64,000 bases of DNA from assembly GCA_020205615.1 (NCBI GenBank), contig CM035164.1, positions 125,839,537-125,903,536 of the forward strand, read 5' to 3'. The notes beneath the pieces are model-generated. The model saw only the letters and a program-made list of their open reading frames with translations. It was not told the origin of the DNA and did not search any database. A program made the translations under genes and the position numbers. The DNA comes from Panax quinquefolius. Its lineage: Eukaryota > Streptophyta > Magnoliopsida > Apiales > Araliaceae. Shown here piece after piece: positions 22,234-35,400 of the stretch (position 1 is the stretch's first letter; each line of letters begins with the position of its first letter).

Positions 22234-25173
22234 TGTGACACCCCCAAAATATGTATACATCACCCATCTTGAGTCGCCAGATACATGGTACAGAATTCAA
22301 ATACAATTGTCGTGTACAATACGACAAAATATAAGCTGTGAGTTTGAATACAAATATTGTCTACTAGAGATTATACAAACTCAAAAGGAGTCCTCATTAC
22401 AATTATTATCACACTATTTCACAGAATAGTGAGGACTACTAATGCTATCATCTGGCCCGTCACTCCGTTCCCCGACTAGTCCCTGCTACGTTCTCATTTC
22501 CTAAAGAGAACAATAAAAGTAAAAGGGTGAGCTCAACTAGCCTAGTAGGAAATATTATGACCACGATAATGCAGAATATAATATCGTTAGCCTTCAACAG
22601 TGTTAAACTGATACAATATAACAACCATCAAGTTTAACTACATCGGAACAAGCAATCCATTAAAAGAGTCAAGTAGAGAATAAAATCTACTATCTTTTAT
22701 GATTTAGAAGGTTTTTCATTACTTTTATTGATGGGACTCAGCTTAATAAATAATCCACATCATCGAATCACCCTCGCACTACTACTGACGAGGATATTCT
22801 TTAAGATCACGACCATAATTATCTATGCACCACGGGCCAAGAATATTTTTGTATTCAATAATGGTCATGATCATGCCAACAATTGTCCATCAATGCTCTA
22901 CGGGCCAATGAGGACTTTTTCCACATCATTTGTAACATTACTACCAAGTGATTACAAGATAATCCTCGGTCATAATCATACCAAGTCCATATATACACTT
23001 ATAGGCCACGGATGACTTTCAACAAAATATAAACATGAGGATGATGACAATGATATAAGAATTCAATAAAACAAGTTCAAGAATTATTTTATCCAGAACT
23101 AATAACGTCCAAATTGTCAACATGATCTTGCTTTGTAGAGTAAAATTCAAGAATGCTCGAAAGAATATTTCCATGAAAAGATCTTCGGATGAAGCGCAAA
23201 TATCGAGGATATTCCACTAATTTCATGGAGTATAGAAGTCAAAACTTTAACCAACCGAGTATAATAAGGAATGGAATAACAAAAGAAATCACCGGGCATG
23301 CGATAGGCCTTACATGCGAGTTATTCCAACGAATAATAAATAACGGAATCGGTCCGGCGTAAAAACGCATGCAGACGGGATATTCCAATGAATAATAAAG
23401 ACGCGAATCGGTCCGGCGTAAAAGCGAAACAAAAGGATATTCCAACGAATAATAATAAAGATTTTAACCCGTCCGGCGTAAAAGCGCATGCACGAGGATA
23501 TTCAACGTAATAATAAAGATGAACCCGTGTCCCAAGTAGAAACGCATGAGCGGGATGTTCAACGAATGATAAAGAATGGAACAACGAAGAATTTCACCAA
23601 GTATAGGGTAGCTGCGTATCTGAGTTATTCAATGAATAATAAAGAATGGAATAATGAAGTTCTCTTCATGGATAAGAAAGAAATAATACTCCTACCTTTA
23701 GAAAAATTGGATACTTGAATAGTGAGGTAGCGAGAGACTACTCTTCTTCTTTCTATAATTTCTCTCTATAATAATCGCTCTAAAGCTTTTGTGAATTGGT
23801 GAGAAATGAAGGAAGAATGAGCTTCTATTTATAGAAAAATATAGTTTCGATAATTGCACGTTTTGGGGCTCGAAAAATTTCGATCTGATACCTCAAACTT
23901 TTCCTTTATTTTTAATTTAGTCATGGAAGTATTATCAAACTTGCACCACCTCTCCTAATAGTAAATAATGTGATTCAATAGTAAATTATATGAATCAATA
24001 GTTCTGAACATGTGAAAATACGAATTACAATATAAGACTCTCCATCTATACCTCCATTTTTAACTTAGTCATGCAAGTATTATCAATCTTGCACCAACTC
24101 CCTAATAGTAACAAGAATGTGAAACAATAGTATACACATGTGAACAAATAGTTATAATCATGTGAAATAATAGCAATCAATTGCTCATTTATCCTAAGTT
24201 AAATACTTCATTGGTCAATATAACCTCCAGACATCAATTATTATCGAAATAATTGTCGATTTTCACTAACACAAATAATTCAAACACAATGAAACCATTT
24301 TTATCAAAAATATAAAATTTAAAATTTGGAAGTTTGACTTTTTACGAAAAAGTCAACTGTTGACTTTTTGACCAAATAGTGAATTCTGGAAAATTTTGTG
24401 TTTATAGACTATTTTTACTAATTTGATCGTTCCGGACTCAAATATCACGTCCGCGTCTCCAAATTCAACTCCGAACACAACTTCAATTTAATAACATTCA
24501 TCATTAATATTATAACTCACAATATTTATCAACCAGTGTCGTTCCTCGAAAGAAGGGCTTTCGAATAAGGATTTCTCCCTATCAAGCGCCAATTAGGTGA
24601 CCAAACCTCCGCGTGATGTAACTTACAGACATTGTAAATATTGCAATTTAGTAATATGAATAACTTTGTCATCTCAATTATTGATTTAATAAAATAACAT
24701 ATTATGCAGATGATACTTATGACAATAATCGAATCAATAATATGAGAGATATGATGTAGCAATTCTTGTAGCAATAATTGAGTATAACCGAGTGACTTCT
24801 CACATAAGCATCAATAATCAATACCGGTGTCTTCTTATGCAACCACGCCAGATTCTTTATTTACTTTTCTACTGGGTAGTTCAACGCTTAACAGTAAAAC
24901 TTAATCGTTATTTTCATAAAAAGTAATTTTGTCGTTTTCTCGATCCGATGATAATTTCGTTGTGGGGTCTACCAATGATTGTGTCGTTGTATGCGAATAT
25001 TCCTGTTAAAATGAATATTCCCCACCAATCGAATATTATATAACAACTTGCAGTACTTTGTAAAATTTGTAAATATTACCCACAACTATAACATTATATC
25101 AAATCCACACCATAATAATCAAAAATATATTTCGAGAAAATTTAATCTTTATTAAAAAAGTTGGGGTCTTACA
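22234..25173 (-). mobile_element. Solo LTR of the Tekay-like family in the transposase gene
   Basis: On the minus strand it starts TGTAAGACCCC at 25173 and ends ...GGGGGTGTCACA at 22234, like the element B LTR. The complement of ctataaatag stands at 23825-23834. 2,940 bp, no internal region. Exact 5-bp ggtaa duplications on both sides show one insertion followed by LTR-LTR recombination. U3 has an atagtaa-type repeat at 23955-24180, diverged from that of B. Confidence 0.9.
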
Positions 25174-26068
25174 GGTAATGGTGATTTACCCCCGTGAACG
25201 GAACAAACGACATGGAATACTTGTTCGTCCGATAAGTTGTATCAAAAGTCACTACATCCCTAAAATTTTTGTAAGCTATCATTGATCGGTAATCTATCCA
25301 CAAAATGCATGCGATACGATGATCTTCATCTCGTTTGATATCGTAAAAAAATAAAGGATTTTCTGTTGAAAGCATCTTAAGATACTGCAGTTCTGCTTGG
25401 GCATCGTTTAAATCTATCGTGTCACGTCTTAAATCTTGCACAACATTCCGAATATCCTTATCACTAAAACCAACATTTTCCTTTCCTCCTCCTATTTCAC
25501 TAAAAACATTCATCATTTTGCTTGGCCCAACTCCAGCGCTATTTAAAGTTTCAATTAAAGTTCGAGCAACAGGAATTATATTTTTCCGTGTTTGAATGAA
25601 AATTTTCTTGCTCAGAGTAACCAAATCATGATTGTGGGTCAACTCAATTTTTGAAACTTTCCATGTATCTTCTTTTTGTAGATGAACAACAGACATTCTA
25701 GTTTTGCACATCGTGCGGCCTATTGAATCCCTTTTTCTTTTGACCTTACTACCCTTAGCTTCATCAACATCCTGTTTCTTTCTTTCAATCGATTTTCTTG
25801 CTTTGGTACACGTAAAAAGTCTGTTGGACAAATTGTTGGAGCGGGCATGTTTATGACTTGCCCCAATTTTTATTTCAAATCCACTACTTCGTGCATAGTT
25901 TCTATAAAATTCTTCCGCCTCTTGGATAGTAGAAAAAATCTGACCCTCGTATGGATTTTTTGAATCATTAATATGCGATTGGTTCATGTTATGAGCACCA
26001 ATATTATCCATGTCAATATTATCACGAGAAGAATTTGAAGAACTATAATTAAACATATCTTCCGCCAT

Positions 26069-26857
26069 AATTCTAAATTTACCACGACGATTTGAGGTGC
26101 AAAGACTTTCTTAATTAATTGTGTGGTTTTCTTCCTTGATGTCAGTTGATGGCGGCTATAATATTCTGTTTACCTTGGTAGGGCAAAAAATTTATTAACT
26201 ATGATACCCCATCTCTCTCCTAATATAGAAGGTTTGTATAATATAATTTTGTTATGTACTTGAATTAGATTTATTATGTTTATTTGGAATATGAAGTGTT
26301 GTATTTGATTTGGAATTGAATTTATTTGATTTGGAATATTTTGGATTTGGACTGATTTGTTTTGGAATATTTTGGATTTAATATACTTGATTTGATCTCC
26401 TTTGGAAATTTGGTATATTTGAGTGTATATAATTTGGAATTTTATATATCTTGTTTTGATTTGGTAATTTTGATGTATTTGGAATGTTGCTGTACAAAAA
26501 CTTCTCAAAATTTGGAATAATTTGAAAATGTATCTTATTATGATTGTGGGTGTTGTAATCAATTCAAATTGTGTTGTAATTGAATTGTGAACAATATGCT
26601 AGTTGTGTTGTATTTGATTTGGATTGTATCAGTTAATACAGAGGAGTTCTTGTTGAGGGGAATTGCAACAATTTGTATTTGCAGTGAATAAAACCTATTA
26701 TTACAAAGGAGTCCTTGTTGTAGTGAATTTGAAAATACAAAATTGCAGTGTTGCGTTGTAATTGCAGTGTTGTGTTGAATTGCAGTGCTGTGTTGTAATT
26801 GCAGTGATAACTGTGTTGTAATTGCAGTGAACAAGTCGTGGTTTGTGACTCTCTTAC
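26069..26857. other. AT-rich low-complexity flank upstream of the transposase
   Basis: Probable 5' flank of the transposase gene. 26280-26500 repeats 'tttggaatattttggattt' loosely; 26560-26840 repeats 'gtgttgtaattgcagtg' loosely, about 15-25 bp apart. No credible ORF; the open frames here follow from low complexity. Confidence 0.6.
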
Positions 26858-26974
26858 CGTCCGCTAGTAAGTCTAGCAGACGCTTAAGTTACTGTCTTTG
26901 GTTTGGCCAATTGGGGGGCATAAGCGTTCGAAATTTTGATTAAATAAGTCCGATAGACTTACTAGCGGACGACG
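26858..26974. repeat. Short inverted repeat
   Basis: The arm gtccgctagtaagtcta (26859-26875) recurs as its exact complement at 26954-26970. Pairing continues inward to about 24 bp with two mismatches. The loop is about 70 bp. It could be a small MITE or the footprint of a transposon end; no TSD was identified. Confidence 0.6.
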
Positions 26975-27072
26975 ATTTCCCATTATAAATCTCAGCCTTT
27001 TATCAATAAAACGGACGGTTTAGAGCCTATATGCCACTTTTAATCACATAGCATATAGATGCTATGGATCAT

Positions 27073-27074
<2 letters not shown>

Positions 27075-27111
<37 letters not shown>
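27075..27111. repeat. (AT)n microsatellite
   Basis: About 18 uninterrupted AT dinucleotides. Confidence 0.95.
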
Positions 27112-27114
<3 letters not shown>

Positions 27115-28390
27115 ACGTAGCAGATATGTAGATTAATAAACTCAAGTGGGGCAGATTAATGGAAACGTTAAACTTGGAGGGGGCAAATTTTTTTTCATAA
27201 ACCAATTTTAAATACAAGTACAAAAATCTTTTTAGTTTTAAAGTTTTGTGAAATATTAGAAGTATACACAACATTTTAGAAGTACACATCTTTCGCCCAA
27301 ATAATCCAATAAGGCACCAACATGGAGCGAGAGGAAAACTAAACGGACCAAACATCGCCCCCAATTCAATCCTCTCTTTTCCCCTTGTAGCCTATCTGCA
27401 TTCATTCAATTTTTTTATAACCCTCTCTTAGTCTCTCATCCATCGCTGATACTTTTAATTTTGATCTAGTTTTTAAATTTCTGGATTTTGATTCTCTCTG
27501 TGTTTTTTTATATAGTTTTTAGTTTTGAATGTTAATCAACGTGTGAACTGTGAGAGATTATTTGATTTAAAATTGAATTTTTTTTGTTTTTGATTTAGTT
27601 GATTGTGATTACTATTTGTTTGGTCTGGTTGAGTTTTTATTTTTGGATTGTTTGATCTTCAAATGAAAATGGGATCATTTCGGTTGAATAGTTTTTGTCT
27701 TTTATTGCGATAACTTACAATGATCTTGCCTTATATTATAATGGAAAATGGAAAATGACTATAAGCGTTTAGCATCCCCTCATTTTTAGTTGTTATAATC
27801 AATTTACTTTTTCTGCATCTAACTAATGAACCCTGTATAATTTTTGGTGTTCCGAGTATAAATTTTGGATGATTTGTTTCTCTTATTTCAAGTAAAGTTT
27901 ATTTGAAACTTATAAGAAAATACAAAAACTAGTTTATTCTTTGAAATTAATTAATGATTTTGTTTTAATATTGAAAGCAAATTTAGTTTGAGGTTTTGAG
28001 TATTTGAGGAATCAATCAAATTGAACTATGAAAAGTAATCGAAAAAAGTTTTTAAATTGTATCTAAATATTTTTTTTATTTGAAATTCCTTTTTTAGTTT
28101 GAATTATGAATATTTATTGCAATTTGTAAACATTATTATAATTAGTTCAAGTTTTATTTATTTAATTTTAACAAAAAAATTAGTTAAAATAATCTGCCTT
28201 GTTAGGAAAAATTTATGAATCCGCTCCCGAATAGAGGAAGTCAATAGTTATCAAAAAGTGGGGCAAATTTTGCATATTGATTCTTTAGATGAGAGAGAAG
28301 ATGATAAAGAGCAAATAGAAAAAATATGTAGTTGAACTAATTCCAACTTTATTGAAAGATATAAACCCGTAAAGGAAACTCATAATAAAA
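27112..28390. other. AT-rich intergenic DNA, no gene seen
   Basis: Poly-T rich, no ORF with recognisable content, no clear terminal repeats. Confidence 0.5.
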
Positions 28391-28429
28391 AAAAGGCGAT
28401 TTGCATCAGTAAGACATCATGCCATCAAT

Positions 28430-28965
28430 AAATAAGTTGATAAGTTGTTTAAGGCCATAATTAAGGTCATGAAACCCATAATCAATGCATTGGATCCCAG
28501 AACCAAGGTCATAAATACTTGAAATTATGGCTTTGAAGCCTAGAATCAAGGCTGTGAAGGTCCGGAATTAAAGTCATGGAAGCCCATAATCAAGGTCATG
28601 GAGACCTAGAATCAAGTTCATGGAGGCCAAAAATTAAGGCAATAGAGATCCATAATTAGCCCCAAGAATTAAGGCCATGAAGGCCAAGAATTAGCAATAT
28701 AGGAGCTACAAATTAAGACTATGTAAGCCAAAATCAAGGTCATAGGGGCTCATAATTAAGACCATAGAGGCTTGAATTAAAGTCAATGCCATGAAGGTCC
28801 ATAATCAAAGACATGGAGTCCATAATCAAGGTCATGGAGGTCCATAATTAAGGCCATAGAGGCTATAATTAAGGTAATGGAAGTTAGAATTAAGGTCAAT
28901 TTATGATAAGAATTAATCCCATGGGAGCCAAGAATTAAGGCGAAATAGCATCATGAGCGCAAAAA
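28430..28965. repeat. Degenerate minisatellite, about 25-35-bp unit
   Basis: Some fifteen or more loosely repeated copies of a unit like aaggtcatggaggcccataatc, with aattaaggccatagaggct variants. Spacing varies. It lies about 0.4 kb beyond the last hydrolase exon. No coding capacity. Confidence 0.8.
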
Positions 28966-29349
28966 ATTAACGATGTGTTCAATTACTCCTTTAAAAACGA
29001 TGTTACCATAAATTTATTTAATATTAATTAATGAAATAATAAATATCGTAAACTATTAAAAAATACTAATAATTATAACATTCACTGTTTGGTAATTGTT
29101 AATATTACCAATTTTAAAATTTAATATGCCGTCATTTAACCTTAACAATCAAATTATATATCTAATTTTAGAACGAAGAAAATTTTATATTAATTTTGAG
29201 TACAAATATATCTTAAATTAACTTTCATAAGTCCATAATATTCTTATAATTTGCAACAGTTGTGCTACTTCTAAATTATAGAACAGTGGGAGTAATTAGT
29301 TTTAGAACATCTTCGCATCCAATAACAACAATACAGTTTAAACCAAGAG

Positions 29350-29460
29350 CTAGGTGAAAATATAAACCTCATCATATCCCTTCCTGCAATTAGACAGATA
29401 TAAGAGAACCAAGTTAATCACTTTTAATGCTTTTATATATTATCCCCACAACAAATAATG

Positions 29461-29498
<38 letters not shown>

Positions 29499-32400
29499 GA
29501 TGATAATAATAAGATATTGACATTAACAGTAGAATAAAGATTGGCACATGGCTATTTATATTTTTGCGACTCTTTTACCTTCTTTTTTTTTTTTTACTAA
29601 CAACTCCTTTCTCTTCACTCTTTAACATCTGCATAAACATCAATTATGGTCCAACACCACCATTTATCACTCATATTAACACATCAGTGGAAGCATTAAC
29701 ATGGGAAGAAAATACTGTAGGAGTCTAAAGTCTTAACCAATTTAATCTCTCTTGGGTCTGATATAAATTCAATTTGAGAGAGAAAATAATGATATATAGT
29801 GTATTGTAAGGCAATTGTTGGTTCAAACAAATTGTTAACAAATGCAGCAAAATATATGCAGGACCTGGAGAGGCTCGGCTTAACCTCTTAATATTCCCCC
29901 AAGTCACTATGACCCACTACAACAACTAGATAACTCATCCACCAAAATTCATCAAGTTTTGAATCACACCTAACCTGCAATTGTACTTCTCTTATGGGTA
30001 AATTTTAGATGGCAGTTAACCTCAAGAAGAAATTCAGGAGCCACCAAACTCTCCTGTGCAAATCATCCATCAGTCATCATCATCAAGACCTCTCATTTTG
30101 ACGTGACTGAAATTCTCTCGTTCAACAGAACTAAACTTGTTCTTCTGTTTCAATGTCTGGCCCAAAATTCTCAAGATGAAAAGTGAAAAGTTGGGAATTT
30201 ATTAATTATAAGGGTATAATCGTCAAAAGACTATAAATTGCCACGTTCTCATCTTTATTATCCTGTTAATATCACAATAATAATAATAAAATAAAAAAAA
30301 AGAGGAAATATTTTTCTTTTAGTGCAGTCTTTGAGGCATCCCAACACTTACCCAGCCTTCCCACAGAAAGTTGGACTGTAGTTGTAAATAAGGTTGTCAA
30401 GTACTTCACGAGCATGAGGCCTATTTAAAGACTTCCTAGCCTCACTGCAATTGAGAAACAAGAATATAAATTAAATATACAGAAGTAGAAGGATCACAGA
30501 CTAAAACCAATTACCCAAGTTACGAAATGCAAGTCTGGGAGGAACAAATGACCTCTTCGGATTAGATGCAACCTCTCAACGCCAATGTCAAACATAGTGA
30601 TAAACATTCAAATTATTATGGGGCAAAATTTTAAGAAGCCTGGAGTGTAATTAAGCAACCATCTTTGAGTGACTAGAGGATACCTTAGAAAAAAGTTTGC
30701 AACAAGTTGAGTCACTTGAATGGCATCCTCTGAGTGTGGAATCTTAGGTAAACCCCATTCAAAAGCATTTTTCTGCAGTGTACAATGATCAGGATTTCAT
30801 ATTTAGAGAAGCGGGAAATGTATTAATTTAACAAAAAGAAAAACTGCAACAGCTTTATTCCTGGCAGTTCCTTAATACAAAAGCAACCAGCAAAATAATT
30901 GCTGGTACAATCTTCATAAGACAAGTTACGTTAATATTTTTGAGAGAGAGAGAGAGAGCTCTCCTCCCAAAAAAGAGGTCTTTGAGAAAAAAAGATTTGG
31001 GAAATTAAGTAGGCACAATAATCATAAAACAATATTTTTCCTTCCGTCTATAAAGAAATAATGAGAGAGGGAGATGTGTTACACCAACAAATCCTAACAT
31101 TAGCCCCTTTGCACAAAATTAGCAATTTAGTGAAGCCAGTCAACAATATTACATAACTCTAAAACACCGCTTGATTTCAAACAAATTAATCACTTCCATT
31201 TAAATTATATAATAAGGCTTCGATTGCCAAAACATACAATATTACATTAAAATAAGTGTAGCTCGAGATTTTAAAAAGATATGCCCACCACTTGTTCTTT
31301 TCCCCTCTCCCCTAGCAGATAAGCCGTTAAGTCTAAAATACTGTAGAAGATCAAAGTGATTAGCATCCTACCATAATTTTGAAACTTCCCTAAATTCATC
31401 AAATTTCCCAACAATTGACTAGATAATTAAGATACCCTAGGTTTCAACAAAGTGTGCTTATCATTTTCTCAAAGAAATCATACGACTCATAAGTCAAAAG
31501 ACATTTTGTGATTGGTCTTCCACAATACCCATGATAACATTTTTAAGGAGGCTTTTCAACCATACTGAACCTCAGCCTCTCCTTCTATATATAATGAGCC
31601 ATTAGCACAAGGTAATCCATCTTTTAACTTCTATCGCTTGTTCCCATAAGAAACAGGAGATCCTAAAGTATATGATGGAAGCATGTTAAAATATAAGAAA
31701 TTAATATTTCCACAACACTTTTTGATATTTTACATGAAAAGTGTCGCTATAGATGTATAGCGACGGTGAAAACCGTCACTATAAGATCTATAACGACAAT
31801 TTTCATGTGAAAATATCATTTTCTGTTGTGAATTTATCAGTTTCCTAAAATATATCCTAAAACCTATAAAAGTGATCAGTGGTTTCTTGGTTAACCAACA
31901 AAAGTAGAACTGGTCAAATGTATATTGCAAAGGGCTAATTACACTTCTGATACATGAAATACCATCAAATTCATAATTCGGTCCCCAAAAAATTTGGGCT
32001 TACAATTTACTACATCAAGTGCATAATTTGATATAATTTAGCCCCCAATTTCCGAATTGACCCACCCAAGAATCCGATCGGATTTTGTATATTTAATACC
32101 AGTTGATCGTATAAATATACGGTTTGACTTTATTTAAAAAAGGACTATTTACAGTTCCGTTACATCAAGTACCACTATATTCATGATTCGGCTCCCAAAG
32201 AAAAAAAATTAAAATTATAAATATAATAATTTTTAGCCCTTTAAAAAAAGTAACTAATACCGTAGAAATACGCTATAAAATTATAAATACAATTTAAAAT
32301 TATAAATATTTATAAATAAAATTATAAATACAATTTGTCAAATTTAAGTTGGGATATAATTAAATAAAATTTAAGACATAAAATTTATAATTTATGATAT

Positions 32401-35400
32401 AGTTTATAATTTGCCAGATTTAAGTTGTAAAATTTGTTAAATTATATATACAATTTTAAAATTATTTTTAAAAAAATACAATATATGTATTAACTACTAT
32501 TTGTTTGAAGAATAAAACGGGAAATGGACGAAAAAAAGGTGTGGTTGGATAAACTAATTAACTACTATTTGTTTGAAGAATCTTTTAACTAAATAAAAAT
32601 AACTCACTTTCCAAATCCAAAATACATTACTTATGTCGTCTTATGTACCTTCTCTCTTTGCAACTCATTTTTTGCATACCATCTCCTCTCTCCTCCTCCT
32701 TCAATGGCGATAATCAACCTTTTTCCGTCAAAAAAGTCTTTGAATTAACATAAAATTTCATGTTATTTTCTGCTCAAGTCGATCACAGCTACTGGACAGA
32801 ATCCAAGGCGCTGAAATTTCAAATTTCAAAATTTGAAGGAACAAAACAATTTGAAGGATTAGAAAAAAGAGAATGAGAGAGAGAGGGGGGAGAGAGCAAA
32901 TGAGTCATTTTTTTCTTTTTTTAATGAATAAATTAATTCCTTTTACTTATACATTAGCTCTTCCATATATAAAAAGGGTATTATTTAATTAGTTAAATTT
33001 TGGGCACTTTTAAATGTGGTGATAAAATAATGATTGTTTAAAAAGTTTAATGTTATTATATATTAAAAAAATTTTATAAATAATTTGTATGTTTAAAAGT
33101 TTATTGATTTTTTTTGGTAATCAAGTCTTTTTTAAAATTTAAAATTAATAAATTATATATGGTAATCTTTGTATTAATATTTGATTTTAATAATTTAACA
33201 TATAATAATTATTTATAAGGATTTATACAGACTTAATACGTCAAAATAAGTATTTATACAAATTAGATACTTGATGTAGAAAATTGTGAATTTGGTGGTA
33301 CTTGATATAATATAAGTGTTATTAGCCAGTATTCTATACAGTCAAACCGTATACAATTTTTATCTGGCCGGAAAATTAGGTAATTCTGAAATTGGAGGCT
33401 AAATTGTATCAAATTAGACACTTGATATAGTAAAGTGTAAGCCCAAATTCTTTGAGGGCCTAATCATGAATATGATGGTTCATGTAATAAACAGTATTTA
33501 GCCCTATTGCAAATGGAATCGGATTTTTCTTTAATTAATTTAGTTATGAAGGATTCTTCACTCGAGTACTCCCGCTAGTTTTCAAACAGCACCTTCTTCC
33601 TCACGAATTTGTGATATGAAAACCTTTATAAATACAATATGACGGAATAAGGAATGTCCACTACTACATTTGAATAAAACTGAAAGGATATACATATAAA
33701 TTATAATAAGCATTGGAAGTGACCTTTTCGATCAGACAACACGACCTTCAAGGTAATTTTTTTGGAATCAGAAAGTAAATAAAGTATTTATTAGTGTCAG
33801 CCATTCTTCTCTTGCTAGACTGGTTAATCATTTGCTCTTTCAGCTAGTGCCTATCAACACTTTTGATACTGGTCTACTGCTCATATGCCTGGACTCTTTT
33901 CAAATCCTTGATAGAAAGGGGTCATGTAACCTAATAACCTTTGGGAGTGTGTCAGATCCTCCCTCCCTTTTCTCTGCATACAAGTTATTTCTTTTCTAAA
34001 TAAAAGATGCACAAGTTCTTCCTCCACGTGACTCATCTTAATAAGAACCAACCAACATCATGACTAGATATTGTTTCAAACTTATAACCAACCAAAACAA
34101 GTACTGGACCCAAGCAAACCTAATCAATATAGATCAGCAATAACAAGATATCAACTTCTTTTAGGAAGTACAATAATCAACTAATCTACCAACTCCCATC
34201 ACGTCAGTGCAGCAGATCACAGAAGAGGGCTTGCGAATGCACTAGACTTCAGTATTAAAGTACCATAAAGAAAATTTTAGATGATTATAAGAGCATATAA
34301 TCCTGGCCGACAGATTATTTCACTATGCCAAAGAAAACAAGATAGGAGCCAAATATTTTACAAGTAATGAATATGAATCATTTGATTATACCTCTGGGTG
34401 CCACTGGAAAGCAGTCACCGGATAGCTGTGTGCTTGAACTGTGGAGACGTAAACCTAATTTAAGTGAATTTATGAATATTTTAGGCCACATACAATATCA
34501 TATGAATTAACATCTACAGAATTAATGTGACACCAAGTACCTTATTATCTTCATCAGCGGTGGTGGTTAGGATCTTGAAGAAGGTAGCTAAATCCATGTT
34601 TTCTTGAAATCGTTCTGGTGATATACCATACTGTTGCATAGGGAAATCAATGCTCAGATGACCAATACTAGATCATATCTTTTGGATAAGCAAGTTTTGT
34701 TTTGTTATAAACATAAGGTGTAACCCAGAACGATATATCTAAAGCTAAAGAACAACCACAACACAAGAAACAAAACAAACAGGGTATCTTTACAGCGGCT
34801 ATTTGTGTTACTCACAATATCCGATTAGAATTTATTCTGAATTGTTTAAGACAACCGAACTGACCAAAATAAATAGATTCCCAAAAATGAACAAATATGA
34901 CCTTGAAACATGGAAGATGTCCAAAGATGTTTCCAATTCCAAGCTAACCAAAACAAAAGATTGGAGTGAAATTTTGATCCTTGACTGCATCCATTTCAAA
35001 TTGTTTAATATATACATTAAAATTTGATAAATACCGTTGAAGGTGTTCTTTCTGGTTCAGGTTAAGGGCATGCTTACAATTTCAGGTGAAAAAGAGTATG
35101 AGATAAATTAAACTTATAAACCGAAAATATTCCACAATTTTTCCAAACTCACATAATGGTTTTGCATGGCTAGGCAATCAATGCTCAACTTTCTGAGCAA
35201 ATCTGGAGGAAATCTGCAGAAAAGACAAAAATCAATTCAAAATGATAGCTTCAGCAACCGGCCAAGTGTACCATGTGACAATATCTTAAACATGTAACAT
35301 AGTATCAGCACCTGCCACCTACTCAATAACATTCACATGAAATCCCAAATGTTTACTAATTTTCATTTACTTGTCTAGATTTCCAATAACATTACGCAAA

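Larger units (their letters stand above)
20822..26068 (-). pseudogene. FAR1/MULE-type transposase, split by a solo LTR and frameshifted
   Basis: Starts at 26068. Residues about 38-130 form the FAR1 DNA-binding (WRKY-GCM1-like) domain: FYRNYARSSGFEI, CKTRM, HNHDL. The MULE transposase domain starts before the insertion (VVTFDTTYRTNKYSM) and continues after it (LFGFALIQDE, ITDQDKAMSNAI, HALCTWHI). Deleting 22229-25173 (LTR plus one TSD) joins the halves in frame, giving 410 codons from 26068 to the stop at 21894. Beyond that at least three frameshifts follow: AHDWLQSLYEVKHKWIMAY, then FDEYVNATTSIKEFI, then the SWIM zinc finger at about 21380-21425 (CNCQKFEHAGMLCRHI), then a C-terminal CAIC-type zinc motif near 20930. 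Non-functional; it could derive from a transposon or a domesticated FAR1-related gene, but the PMD-C48 neighbour favours a MULE. Confidence 0.87.

Noticed and set aside
26170..26834. Minus-strand frames of 130 and 91 codons
   Set aside because: Products of low-complexity ttggaat and gtgttgtaattgcagt repeats.
30348..30350. TAA as the hydrolase stop codon
   Set aside because: A GT donor begins at 30351 and the acceptor at 29384 adds an in-frame GKGYDEVYIF end typical of the family, so the longer model is preferred.
34803..35027. Open frames on both strands in hydrolase intron 5
   Set aside because: Intronic, no family similarity, no coding-like composition.
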